This document shows, piece after piece, positions 1-8,989 of a stretch of DNA of 23,167 nucleotides (the stretch's first letter is position 1; the number at the start of each line of letters is the position of its first letter). The notes under the pieces were generated by a model, which was given only the letters and a program-made list of their open reading frames with translations, was not told where the DNA came from and did not search any database. The DNA is taken from positions 1-23,167 of the forward strand of contig JBKPIY010000006.1 of assembly GCA_046730475.1 (NCBI GenBank). The letters are read 5' to 3'. The stretch comes from JBKPIY01 sp046730475. GTDB lineage: Bacteria; Actinomycetota; Thermoleophilia; Solirubrobacterales; 70-9. Position numbers and translations under genes: made by a program.

Positions 1-264
1 ACCAGCGAGGGCCTCAACCTGGCGGGGGTCGAGGCCGTGCTCGAGATGGAGACGGCGGTGCAGAGGATGCGCGAGGACATGGCCCTGATGCGAAAGCGGG
101 CCGACCAAGTCGAGAAGCGGCTCCTCGAGCAGCTCGATCAGCTCCGCAGCTCACTGGGCGGCGAGCTCGTCCCGTACGGAAAGTACGAGCCCGACCTCGG
201 GCAGCCCTCTGCCGGCACCCGGATCCCGATCAAGCGCCGCCGGTCGGGCACCACCGAGAGCTAG
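1..264 (+). CDS. hspR: HspR-like MerR-family heat-shock repressor, C-terminal part
   Basis: The gene is cut by the left edge; 87 residues are visible and end at the TAG at 262-264. The visible part starts TSEGLNLAGVEAVLEME, which matches the end of the MerR/HspR winged-helix domain ('EGVNLAGI..I.ELE' in the family). A heptad-rich helix (roughly residues 15-42) and a basic tail with IPIKRRR follow. HspR proteins repress the dnaK operon and clpB by binding HAIR inverted repeats, often with DnaK as co-repressor. In many actinobacteria hspR is the last gene of dnaK-grpE-dnaJ-hspR, so that operon probably lies just left of the window. clpB, a typical HspR target, starts 2.3 kb downstream. The next gene converges on it only 8 bp away. 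The DNA-binding helix is not visible, so another MerR-family member is possible. Confidence 0.8.
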   Translation, partial: TSEGLNLAGVEAVLEMETAVQRMREDMALMRKRADQVEKRLLEQLDQLRSSLGGELVPYGKYEPDLGQPSAGTRIPIKRRRSGTTES

Positions 265-272
265 GTGATCGG

Positions 273-1142
273 TTAGCCCGGGCGCCAGCGCCAGCGCCGG
301 GGTGGTGCCGCGAGCAGCCGCCGGGTAATCCCCTCGATCGTCTCGAAGCCGTGATAGGCATCGGGCGACTCATCGGTGAGGACGGCGAGCCCGAGCCGCT
401 TGCCGGTCCGATGACGGAGGAGCCCAGCCTGGTGGGTAACGGCACCGGTCGTTCCCTTCTGACCCGGCGGGCGCCACCCGCCCTTGAACCACACCCTCCA
501 TCCCGGCCCGGCGGCGGCGGGGATGCCCCAGCGTTGCTCGGGCTCGACGCTCGCCAGCAGGCTCAGTCCGAACGGGGCGTGCGGCCCGACCAGGTTGCGT
601 TCGAGGTGGAGGTAGAACCGGGCCATGTCGGCGGCGGTGATCCGGTCACCGCCCCAGAAGCCGGGAACCGGCGAGAAGCTCCGCATCCCGGCGCCCTCGG
701 CGACGTCGGCGAGGCCGGCGTCGCCGACCCGGGCGTAGATCGCGTCGGCGGCGCGGTTGTCGGAGTAGGTGATCATCGCGGCGAGGAGCGCACGAGTGTC
801 GTCGTCGAGCGGGAGCCCCCCGGTGCGGAGGCGCCGAAGCTCGGCGGCCAGCAGGAGCGCCTTCGAGGCGCTGGCGGAGCTGAAGGGGACGCCAGCGTTC
901 ATCCCGCGCAGGCGGCCGCCGTCGTCGATCACGGCAAACGCCACCGCGCCCGAGCGCTCGGCGGCGAACCGCATGGCGGCCCGGACCTGGCGGGGGGCGG
1001 GATAGGGAGGATTCGGCCAGACCGTCCCCCGACTCGCCTTGGCGCGCGGTGGACCGCCCGCGCCCGACGGCGGCGCCGCAACCGCCAGCGAGGATGCGGC
1101 CGCGAGCCCGATCACCGCTGCGATCAGGGCTCGCCCACTCAT
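273..1142 (-). CDS. Secreted serine hydrolase of the class A beta-lactamase / DD-peptidase fold
   Basis: A 289-residue protein with an N-terminal signal peptide (hydrophobic stretch about residues 5-23, AVAAP cleavage region) and therefore probably exported. Three active-site motifs of the penicillin-recognising serine hydrolases are present in order: SASK (S91-K94, SxxK), SDN (127-129) and KGG (220-222, the KTG position). I do not see the ExxLN omega-loop motif that carries the deacylating Glu166 of true class A beta-lactamases. The corresponding stretch reads FWGGDRITAADMARF, closer to beta-lactamase-like peptidases. It more likely acts on peptidoglycan peptides, or is a weak or inactive lactamase, than as a resistance enzyme. 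It starts 11 bp after the stop of the upstream NTF2-like gene with no clear ribosome binding site, so the two are probably co-transcribed and perhaps translationally coupled. Confidence 0.82.
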   Translation of the reverse strand: MSGRALIAAVIGLAAASSLAVAAPPSGAGGPPRAKASRGTVWPNPPYPAPRQVRAAMRFAAERSGAVAFAVIDDGGRLRGMNAGVPFSSASASKALLLAAELRRLRTGGLPLDDDTRALLAAMITYSDNRAADAIYARVGDAGLADVAEGAGMRSFSPVPGFWGGDRITAADMARFYLHLERNLVGPHAPFGLSLLASVEPEQRWGIPAAAGPGWRVWFKGGWRPPGQKGTTGAVTHQAGLLRHRTGKRLGLAVLTDESPDAYHGFETIEGITRRLLAAPPRRWRWRPG

Positions 1143-1153
1143 GTCCGAGGAGA

Positions 1154-1585
1154 CTACGGCGCGGGTTCGCCGGGATCCCCGGCGCCCCCGGAACGGTCGA
1201 TCCCGGCGTCGGCGAGTGCCTCGTCCGCATCGACATAAAGGCGCCAGTGGACGACCTTGCCCTCGCGGAAGGTGATGATATGCCCGTCGCGCACCTCGAT
1301 CTCGATCTCGCCGCCCTCACCGCTTGCAAAGGTGTGGAGCACCGCGATCACCCGGTCTCCCGCGGGCAGGAGCTCGAAATTGCGGACCTGGACCTCGCGA
1401 AACCCGCTCATCAGCTGCTCGGAGACCTGGCGGATCCCCTCGTGGCCGCGCCGGGGAACCTCGGGCGGGAGATCCGGGTCGTAGATCTCCACATCCTCGG
1501 AGAAGTACTCGAGCACGCCGTCGATTCCATCGGCGTTGAAGGCCGCCAGGATCCGCTTGTAGATCTCGATGTTCGTCGTCGCCAT
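1154..1585 (-). CDS. NTF2/SnoaL-like protein
   Basis: A 143-residue protein from the ATG at 1585 (MATTNIEIYKRI). A longer frame opens at 1609, but the inner ATG has a purine-rich GCGAGG about 9 nt upstream and begins exactly where the family usually begins. The sequence has the SnoaL-like pattern: a helix with 'YKRILAAFNADGIDGVLEYFSEDVEIYDP', then GHEGI, then beta strands ending in IITFREGKVVHWRLYVD. The fold is a cone-shaped barrel used both by small-molecule isomerases/cyclases and by proteins of unknown role; the substrate cannot be told from sequence. It sits 11 bp before the serine hydrolase gene on the same strand, so the two probably form an operon. Confidence 0.8.
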   Translation of the reverse strand: MATTNIEIYKRILAAFNADGIDGVLEYFSEDVEIYDPDLPPEVPRRGHEGIRQVSEQLMSGFREVQVRNFELLPAGDRVIAVLHTFASGEGGEIEIEVRDGHIITFREGKVVHWRLYVDADEALADAGIDRSGGAGDPGEPAP

Positions 1586-1712
1586 CGCTGCCGGCCTCGC
1601 CAGCCCCACCGGCGCCGATCATGCGCGTCAACGGCGGGCGGGCCCGGCCCAGGCGTCATCTTGACACGGCGGGGTGCCCACCCGCAGGCCCCGTTCGAAG
1701 GGCCCGCAAGAC

Positions 1713-1745
1713 GCCGCGGCGGCGTCCGGTGGACGCCGCCGCGGC
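1713..1745 (-). terminator. Perfect 15-bp GC hairpin, likely terminator of the 1775-2314 gene
   Basis: GCCGCGGCGGCGTCC at 1713-1727 is the exact reverse complement of 1731-1745, separated by the three bases GGT. The hairpin lies about 30 bp past the stop of the minus-strand gene that ends at 1775. There is no clear U-run after it in either direction, as is common for actinobacterial hairpin-only terminators. It would insulate the NTF2-like gene from the gene upstream. Confidence 0.65.
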
Positions 1746-1774
1746 AGTGATCGTCCCTGCGCGTCGGACTTCGG

Positions 1775-2314
1775 CTAGCTGCCGGGTCCGCCGCCTGCTC
1801 CGGCCGGCTGCCCGGCGCCCCCCGAGTGGCTCTGGCCCGTCTCCGGGCCGCCCTGGGCGTGCTCGTCGCCGAGCTGCTGGGCTGCCGCCGAGGTCCGCTC
1901 GCCGAAGGCGCGCCGGTCGGTGCTCGCGTTGGCGCGCGCGTCGGCCGAGACCTGCTGACCGAAGTTATCGGGGCCGGCGCCGTTGCCGGTCTCCTCGGAA
2001 CCCCCCTGGTCGCCCTGCTCGTCCCGCGCGCCCTGACCGCCCTGGTGAGCGCACGGGTCCTTGTCCCCGTTCGGGTCCTGGCCGGTCGCCGCCGCCGCCA
2101 CCGCCTGACCGAACTCGCACCCGCGGTCGCCCGGCGCGGTCGCATCGATCACGGCGCGAACGGCGTCCGCCGTCCCGCTTGTGGTCGTGGTGGTGTCGGC
2201 GGCCGTCGAGGTGGTGCCCTCGTCCCCGCTCGGCGTCGCCGCCACCGCGATCGCGATTCCCACCCCAAGCACCAAGGCCAGGGCGGGCACCACGATCTTG
2301 GTCAATCGTCTCAT
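1775..2314 (-). CDS. Secreted or membrane-anchored Gly/Gln/Asp-rich hypothetical protein
   Basis: I do not recognise the family. The 179-residue product starts with MRRLTK and a strong hydrophobic segment (about residues 7-26), so it is exported or anchored by an uncleaved N-terminal helix. A Thr-rich linker follows (residues 34-48), then a short segment with the only two cysteines: C66 in DRGCEFGQ and C88 in DPNGDKDPC. These could form a disulfide outside the cell, and the Asp/Asn-rich run before C88 loosely resembles a calcium-binding loop. The remaining half is low-complexity, rich in Gly, Gln, Ala and Asp, and probably disordered. A GGAGG lies 11 nt before the ATG. The gene diverges from clpB and shares the 2315-2605 spacer with it. 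No function is assigned. Confidence 0.6.
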   Translation of the reverse strand: MRRLTKIVVPALALVLGVGIAIAVAATPSGDEGTTSTAADTTTTTSGTADAVRAVIDATAPGDRGCEFGQAVAAAATGQDPNGDKDPCAHQGGQGARDEQGDQGGSEETGNGAGPDNFGQQVSADARANASTDRRAFGERTSAAAQQLGDEHAQGGPETGQSHSGGAGQPAGAGGGPGS

Positions 2315-2545
2315 CGCTGATCGTTCCTCCGCCTGGATTGCCTTTCCGGGTGCCCGCCTCGCTCGCCTCCCGACTCCGAGGTCGAAGCACTCAACCTGGC
2401 AAGCGGCGGATCCGGCTCTGGGGTTACGCGCCCGGCGGACGCCAGAGCGCTGGCGGGAGGATCGCGGGGAGCCGTGGCCGCTCGCGAGCAGTCCGCCGAC
2501 CTGACCGGCGCGAAACCTGAAGCCCGGCGGGACGGCCTCGCCGCC

Positions 2546-2564
2546 CTTAGTCGATCCGACTTAG
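2546..2564. promoter_or_regulatory. HAIR-like dyad, candidate HspR operator of clpB
   Basis: CTTAGTCGATCCGACTTAG is an inverted repeat with 8-base arms, one mismatch and a 3-base centre. Viewed as CTTAGT-N7-ACTTAG it has the same 7-base spacer and similar arms to the known HspR operator HAIR (CTTGAGT-N7-ACTCAAG). It sits 5 bp upstream of the -35 box of clpB, and a HspR-like gene is at the left end of this window. The dyad is seen directly; its use by HspR is inferred. Confidence 0.55.
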
Positions 2565-2569
2565 ATTTC

Positions 2570-2598
2570 TTTACAAAGAGGCAATGATGGGCTACCCT
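2570..2598 (+). promoter_or_regulatory. clpB promoter (-35 TTTACA, 17 bp, -10 TACCCT), leaderless start
   Basis: TTTACA at 2570-2575 and TACCCT at 2593-2598 are separated by 17 bp in an unusually AT-rich patch. The expected transcription start, about 7 nt after the -10 box, falls at 2605-2606, which is the A of the clpB ATG. No Shine-Dalgarno sequence precedes that ATG. The mRNA is therefore probably leaderless. Confidence 0.6.
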
Positions 2599-2605
2599 GT
2601 TCCCG

Positions 2606-5218
<2,613 letters not shown>

Positions 5219-5227
5219 TTTCCGCCC

Positions 5228-5249
5228 GGCGCGCGGCGACGCTCGCGCC
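5228..5249 (+). terminator. Possible hairpin terminator after clpB
   Basis: GGCGCG at 5228-5233 pairs with CGCGCC at 5244-5249 around a 10-base loop, 9 bp after the clpB stop. There is no T-run. The short stem in GC-rich DNA makes this a weak call. Confidence 0.35.
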
Positions 5250-5396
5250 CGCACCGACGCCGCCGGCACGATTGATCCGATCGTCCACGGTCCGGCCCTG
5301 GGGATCTGGCGCCCTCCGTTCGAGGACGGCGAGGGCTCGTGCGTCGCTACCCAATTTCAGGGATGCGGAGAGCGGCGCTTACGCCCGATGGGAAGC

Positions 5397-5414
5397 GTGC
5401 GGATCTTTCCGCAC
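5397..5414 (+). other. 7-bp perfect hairpin upstream of the 5426 gene
   Basis: GTGCGGA at 5397-5403 and TCCGCAC at 5408-5414 are exact reverse complements with a TCTT loop. It ends 11 bases before the ATG at 5426, so it could form in the mRNA near the ribosome binding region. If translation starts further upstream (ATG at 5363 or GTG at 5339), it would lie inside the coding region and mean nothing special. Confidence 0.4.
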
Positions 5415-5425
5415 CGGCCGAGGCT

Positions 5426-6244
5426 ATGCATCCGACGAACACCCATGTTCTCAAGCTGCGAGGCGCCTTCGAGGACGTCGGCTGGCACGCGTGCGAGGCG
5501 GCCATGGCGGTGGAGGAGGGGGTGCTGTGGCGCGGGGCCGACGCCCTTCGCGGCCTCGGCGAACGCGCGGCCGGTTCGCGGTTCGCCTACCGTCTCGATC
5601 GCGCCCGCTGGGCGATCCAGGGCAGGGTCGCCTGGCCTCTCGAAGACGCCTTCCGCGAGCGGAGCAAGGCGGCCCGGGTCGGGATCGGAGCTGCGGCTGC
5701 GACGGCCGCCGTCGTTTCGGCGGGGTCGTGGGCGAACCTCACCTCCAACGAGGGACCGCCCACCGCCGCCACCCCCGTCCCCCAACCGGCAGCTGCGCCG
5801 GTGCTGTTGGCGAGCCCCGCGGAGGAGGCCAGCACCGGCTATGCGATCACGCTCCAGGGCGCTCCGGTCCACTTTCGCGTCGAGCAGCCCCGCTCCAGGC
5901 CGGTTCCCCCGGCGAGCGAGCCCACTGCGCCGACCGGCCGGGTGGCGTGGCGCTTCGCCCAAGCCTTCGTCCTCTACGAGGTCGGCCGCGCGCCCGAGGC
6001 CGACCCGGCGATCCGGAAGACGGCAACGGCGGCCCTGGCGCGATCGCTGAGGAAGAACCCGCCCCGGCTGCCGGCCAACACCAGGGTCCCCCGGGCGCGA
6101 GTCCTGAACGTGGTGATCGGTGAGCGGCACGGCAACCAGGTCCAGGCGAGCGTGTCGCTGGTTCGCCTCCAGGCGGTGAGCGAGCTCAGGCTGACCCTGC
6201 GGCGCCAGCGCGACGGCTGGCGGGTGTCCGAGGTGCTGGGCTGA
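5426..6244 (+). CDS. Membrane-anchored hypothetical protein, possibly NTF2-like, coupled to the lytic transglycosylase gene
   Basis: I do not recognise a named family. From the ATG at 5426 the product has 272 residues: an N-terminal, probably cytoplasmic, helical part (1-80, with many Arg and Ala), one hydrophobic segment (about 84-102), a Pro/Ala linker (about 110-130) and an outer domain. The last 100 residues (from WRFAQAFVLYEVG to RDGWRVSEVLG) alternate a helix-rich part and beta strands in a way that resembles NTF2-like domains such as TcpC/VirB8-type conjugation proteins; this is a weak, fold-level guess. In-frame upstream starts exist at 5363 (ATG) and 5339 (GTG), so the N-terminus is uncertain. 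The stop overlaps the next start (TGATG at 6242-6246), so the two proteins are made together and probably act together at the cell wall. Confidence 0.65.
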   Translation: MHPTNTHVLKLRGAFEDVGWHACEAAMAVEEGVLWRGADALRGLGERAAGSRFAYRLDRARWAIQGRVAWPLEDAFRERSKAARVGIGAAAATAAVVSAGSWANLTSNEGPPTAATPVPQPAAAPVLLASPAEEASTGYAITLQGAPVHFRVEQPRSRPVPPASEPTAPTGRVAWRFAQAFVLYEVGRAPEADPAIRKTATAALARSLRKNPPRLPANTRVPRARVLNVVIGERHGNQVQASVSLVRLQAVSELRLTLRRQRDGWRVSEVLG

Positions 6245-7902
6245 TGGGCAGGGTGCGACACGCGATCGCCGCGGCGGTGGTCGGGGCCGCGATCGCCGCT
6301 CAGGGAGCGGTCGCCCAGGACACCCCTCCGCTGCAGTCCACGACTGAGATCGGCGGCACCCCCCAGCCGCCCGCGGGTCAGACGACCGCGCCGGTGGTGG
6401 GCGGGATCGGATCGGCGCAGCCCCCGAAACAGGCGCCGAAGCCCCAGGGGCAGGCGCCGAAGCCCCAGGGCAAGTCGGGGGCGGGTGCGGGCAACAAGGG
6501 CAAGGTAGGGTCCGGTGGGACGAAGGCCCCGGCCGGACCGCCGCAGTCGGAGCCGGGCGGCCAGGGGACGGGAGCGAACCTGCCCCCCGCCTCCCCGCCC
6601 GCCCTGAGCTCTGCCTCGTGCACCGCCAGCGTCCCCCCGACGCTGCTGCCGATCTATCAACAGGCCTCGGATCGCTACGGCCTCGGCCCGGCCGGTCCCT
6701 CGATCCTCGCCGCGATCAACGAGATCGAGAGCGGCTTCGGGACCAACATGGGGCCGTCGTCGGCAGGGGCGATCGGCTGGATGCAGTTCCTGCCCTCGAC
6801 CTGGGCGGTCTACGGGGTCGATGCCGATGGCGACGGCAAGGCGAATCCATGGGACGCGGAGGACGCGATCTTCGCCGCCGCCCGCTACCTCCGCGCCGCC
6901 GGGATGCCGGAGGACCCCGAGGGGGCGATCTACGCGTACAACAACGCCGAGTGGTACGTCGCCGAGGTGCTGTCGTTGGCGGCCTGCTACAACGGCCTCG
7001 GGAGCGGTTCGATCGGCGGGGTCAGCCTCCTTCCGGAGCGCCAGCAGCTCACCTGCGTCCCCGCAAAGCCGCTCCGCAACGAGATCCCCGACCCCTACAT
7101 GCAGGCCTTCGAGGCCGCCGCCACCCGCTACGACCTCGGCGACAGCGGCGTCTGGGCGCTGGCGGCGGTTGCTCGGCTGGAGTCGAACTTCGGGCGCGGA
7201 ATGAGCAAGGTCGAGCTCGCGAAGCGGGGCCCGCTCGGAATCTCCCAGGAGAACTGGCTCCGCTACGCCGTCGACGGGGACGGCGACGGCCGAATCGTCC
7301 GCCAGAGCCCGGCGGACTCGGCCGCCACCCTCGCGCGGATCATCTGGGCGAGCGGGAGCCTCCGCGCCGGGATCTTCCTCCACAACCACGCCGAGTGGTA
7401 TGTCCAGGAGGTCCTCGACGAGGCCGACAGGGCCGCCGGCGAGTGCCAGGTGCACACGGTGAGCTATTCGATCTCGCTCCCGGGCCCGATCGGCCAGGGT
7501 GTCAACTGGGACAACGTCCAGTTCTCCAACGCCCTCGAGGTGTTGGATGTCCAGCGCGGGGCGATCGATCCCCGGATCATCAATCTGATGGGGCTGATCT
7601 CGCGCGAGCACACCTTCCGGATCTCGGCGCTGCGGTCGGACCATTCGATGTACACCAGCAGCGGCTCGGTGTCCAACCACTACTACGGCCGGGCGATGGA
7701 CATCGCCGCGGTCGACGGCGTCTCCTGCACGGTCACCTCCCCAGACGGCCCGTGCGGCCGCATCGCCCGCGCCCTCGCCGCCCTCCCGCCCGGAGTGAGG
7801 CCGACCGAGCTGATCTACTGCTTCGATCCCGATGGCCCCACCGGCCCGGCCTGGGCCCAGCCCGACCACTGCGACCACGTCCACGTCGGCTTCGACGGCT
7901 AG
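6244..7902 (+). CDS. Secreted wall hydrolase: two lytic-transglycosylase-like repeats plus an M15-type peptidase domain
   Basis: A 552-residue exported protein. A signal peptide (about 1-24) is followed by a Pro/Gln/Gly/Lys-rich linker (25-125) containing the repeat QAPKPQG twice. The first lytic transglycosylase (SLT) domain (about 133-248) has IESGFG with candidate catalytic Glu162, AGAIGWMQFLPSTW and a DADGDG loop (193-198). A second copy (about 283-398) keeps LESNFG with Glu313, a DGDGDG loop (344-349) and the shared AEWYVxEVL end, but its GWMQF-type segment has become GPLGISQENW. The C-terminal domain (about 440-552) has SNHYYGRAMDI (H479, D486) and HVHVG (H545, H547), the HxxGxAxD...HxH zinc site of M15/VanY-like peptidases. 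The enzyme could cut both glycan and peptide parts of peptidoglycan. It is translationally coupled to the membrane-anchored protein before it. Confidence 0.9.
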   Translation: MGRVRHAIAAAVVGAAIAAQGAVAQDTPPLQSTTEIGGTPQPPAGQTTAPVVGGIGSAQPPKQAPKPQGQAPKPQGKSGAGAGNKGKVGSGGTKAPAGPPQSEPGGQGTGANLPPASPPALSSASCTASVPPTLLPIYQQASDRYGLGPAGPSILAAINEIESGFGTNMGPSSAGAIGWMQFLPSTWAVYGVDADGDGKANPWDAEDAIFAAARYLRAAGMPEDPEGAIYAYNNAEWYVAEVLSLAACYNGLGSGSIGGVSLLPERQQLTCVPAKPLRNEIPDPYMQAFEAAATRYDLGDSGVWALAAVARLESNFGRGMSKVELAKRGPLGISQENWLRYAVDGDGDGRIVRQSPADSAATLARIIWASGSLRAGIFLHNHAEWYVQEVLDEADRAAGECQVHTVSYSISLPGPIGQGVNWDNVQFSNALEVLDVQRGAIDPRIINLMGLISREHTFRISALRSDHSMYTSSGSVSNHYYGRAMDIAAVDGVSCTVTSPDGPCGRIARALAALPPGVRPTELIYCFDPDGPTGPAWAQPDHCDHVHVGFDG

Positions 7903-7915
7903 ATAGCTCCGGCGG

Positions 7916-8563
7916 CTACTCCCGCGGCGCCGCGGTCGGACGCCTGGCGAGGCCCCTGATCGTAGGCCGCACGATCGGCACCGGGTTCGGGAGGTGGTCG
8001 CGCTCCATCCGCTCGATCCAGAAGCCCGACTCGGCCAGGGTGTCGCCGGTGGGCCGGTTCGGATGGCAGCCTCCCGCGATCAATCCCCAGGGCCGCTCCA
8101 GTCGATCCTGCCAGCGAGCCAGCCACGGGCGGGAGCTGCGGACGTGCTCGAGGAACAGCAGCGCGCCCCCCTCGACCAGCACCCGACGAGCCTCGGCGAG
8201 GGCCCGGCGCGGGTCGTCGACGGTGCAGAGGACGAGGGTGGCGACGACCGTATCGAAGCTCTGGTCCTCGAAGGGGAGCTCCTCGGAGGGCGCCTCGACG
8301 ACGCTGACCGGCTCAGGCTTCGGCGGGTGCTCCGCGAGCCTGGCGCGAAGCCGCCTCGCCATGTTGGGCTCGGGCTCGATCAGCACCAGGGCGCTCACCC
8401 GTTCCGGGTAGAAGGGGAGATTGTGGCCGGTTCCGGCTCCCAACTCGAGGGTTCGCCCCGACGCCTCCGCGAGGAGCTGCTCGCGCAGCGGGCCGAGAAC
8501 CCTCCGCTCTTGCGGCGCGGTGATCCGGTCGTACAGGCGGGCGAAGATCGGGTGCTCCTTCAC
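7916..8563 (-). CDS. SAM-dependent class I methyltransferase, METTL7-like
   Basis: From the GTG at 8563 the protein has 215 residues and begins MKEHPIFARLYDRI, which fits the family. An open frame extends upstream to 8683 but gives a poor, unrelated N-terminus. Motif I ELGAGTG (40-46) and the acidic residue in LIEPEPNM (about 61-68) bind S-adenosylmethionine; VLCTVDDP (about 111-118) is the motif IV region. The segment GGCHPNRPTGDTLAESGF near residues 164-181 is like the corresponding part of METTL7/UbiE-related methyltransferases. The substrate is unknown; METTL7 enzymes methylate thiols, but that cannot be transferred on sequence alone. A purine-rich GGGGAG lies 11 nt before the GTG. The gene converges on the wall hydrolase and diverges from the GYD gene. 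Confidence 0.85.
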   Translation of the reverse strand: MKEHPIFARLYDRITAPQERRVLGPLREQLLAEASGRTLELGAGTGHNLPFYPERVSALVLIEPEPNMARRLRARLAEHPPKPEPVSVVEAPSEELPFEDQSFDTVVATLVLCTVDDPRRALAEARRVLVEGGALLFLEHVRSSRPWLARWQDRLERPWGLIAGGCHPNRPTGDTLAESGFWIERMERDHLPNPVPIVRPTIRGLARRPTAAPRE

Positions 8564-8597
8564 GCCCCGATCATCTCCCCTCGCACGGACGCTCAGC

Positions 8598-8623
8598 GTG
8601 CAAATCGCCGCTTGGGATTGCAC
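8598..8623. promoter_or_regulatory. Inverted repeat GTGCAA-N14-TTGCAC in the divergent spacer
   Basis: GTGCAA at 8598-8603 and TTGCAC at 8618-8623 are exact reverse complements (7 bp if the flanking C and G are counted). They sit within a pair of near-identical direct repeats, GCTCAGCGTG (8591-8600) and GCTCAACGTG (8630-8639). The location between two divergent genes fits an operator, but no regulator is identified and short repeats can arise by chance. Confidence 0.35.
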
Positions 8624-8685
8624 GGCGGCGCTCAACGTGAAAGAAAGGGGGCTGGCCACAAGCAACATCGAGGAGAGGAGCACTC

Positions 8686-8967
8686 ATGCCGACGTTCATC
8701 ATGCTCACCAACCTGTCCGCGGAGGGCGTCCAGACCCTGAAGAACAACCCCGGCCGCGTCCAGGAGGTGAACAAGGAGGTGGAGCAGCTCGGGGTCAAGG
8801 TCGTCGACCAGTGGGCGGTGCTCGGTCAGTACGACTTCATAACCGTCGTCGATGCCCCGGATGCGAAGACGATGGCCAAGGTATCGGTGGAGCTCGGCTC
8901 GCGCGGAACGATGACGAGCCAGACCCTGGCCGCGATCGAGGTCGACGAGCTGGCGTCAGTGCTCTGA
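8686..8967 (+). CDS. GYD-domain protein
   Basis: A 93-residue protein matching the small GYD family: MPTFIMLTNLSAEGVQTLKN at the start, a central LGQYDFITVVDAPD (the GYD-type motif) and an alternating strand/helix pattern typical of a ferredoxin-like dimeric alpha-beta barrel. The family function is unknown. It has one of the best ribosome binding sites in the window (GAGGAGAGGAG ending about 5 nt before the ATG), so it is probably well expressed. purD begins 22 bp after its stop, so it may be the first gene of the purine transcript; the link is by position only. Confidence 0.85.
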   Translation: MPTFIMLTNLSAEGVQTLKNNPGRVQEVNKEVEQLGVKVVDQWAVLGQYDFITVVDAPDAKTMAKVSVELGSRGTMTSQTLAAIEVDELASVL

Positions 8968-8989
8968 GGGGGCGGCCGCGAGCGAGCCG

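Noticed and set aside
1661..1666. TTGACA, a perfect -35 box on the plus strand
   Set aside because: No -10 box at 16-18 bp, and no plus-strand gene begins nearby; the genes on both sides are on the minus strand.
1049..1750. Plus-strand open frames over the serine hydrolase and NTF2-like genes
   Set aside because: The minus-strand proteins have clear family motifs; the plus-strand products are Arg/Pro-rich and motif-free.
2389..2395. ACTCAAC, one mismatch from the right half of the HspR HAIR operator
   Set aside because: No matching left half at the 7-base spacing, and it is over 200 bp from clpB. The dyad at 2546-2564 is a better candidate.
5219..5425. Possible c-di-AMP (ydaO) riboswitch ahead of the wall-hydrolase pair, as seen for some actinobacterial wall enzymes
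   Set aside because: The conserved ydaO core segments are not present; only a small 7-bp hairpin is seen.
6478..6620. Gly/Pro/Lys-rich low-complexity part of the wall hydrolase, considered as a repeat array
   Set aside because: Only the short QAPKPQG unit repeats, twice; the rest is ordinary linker composition.
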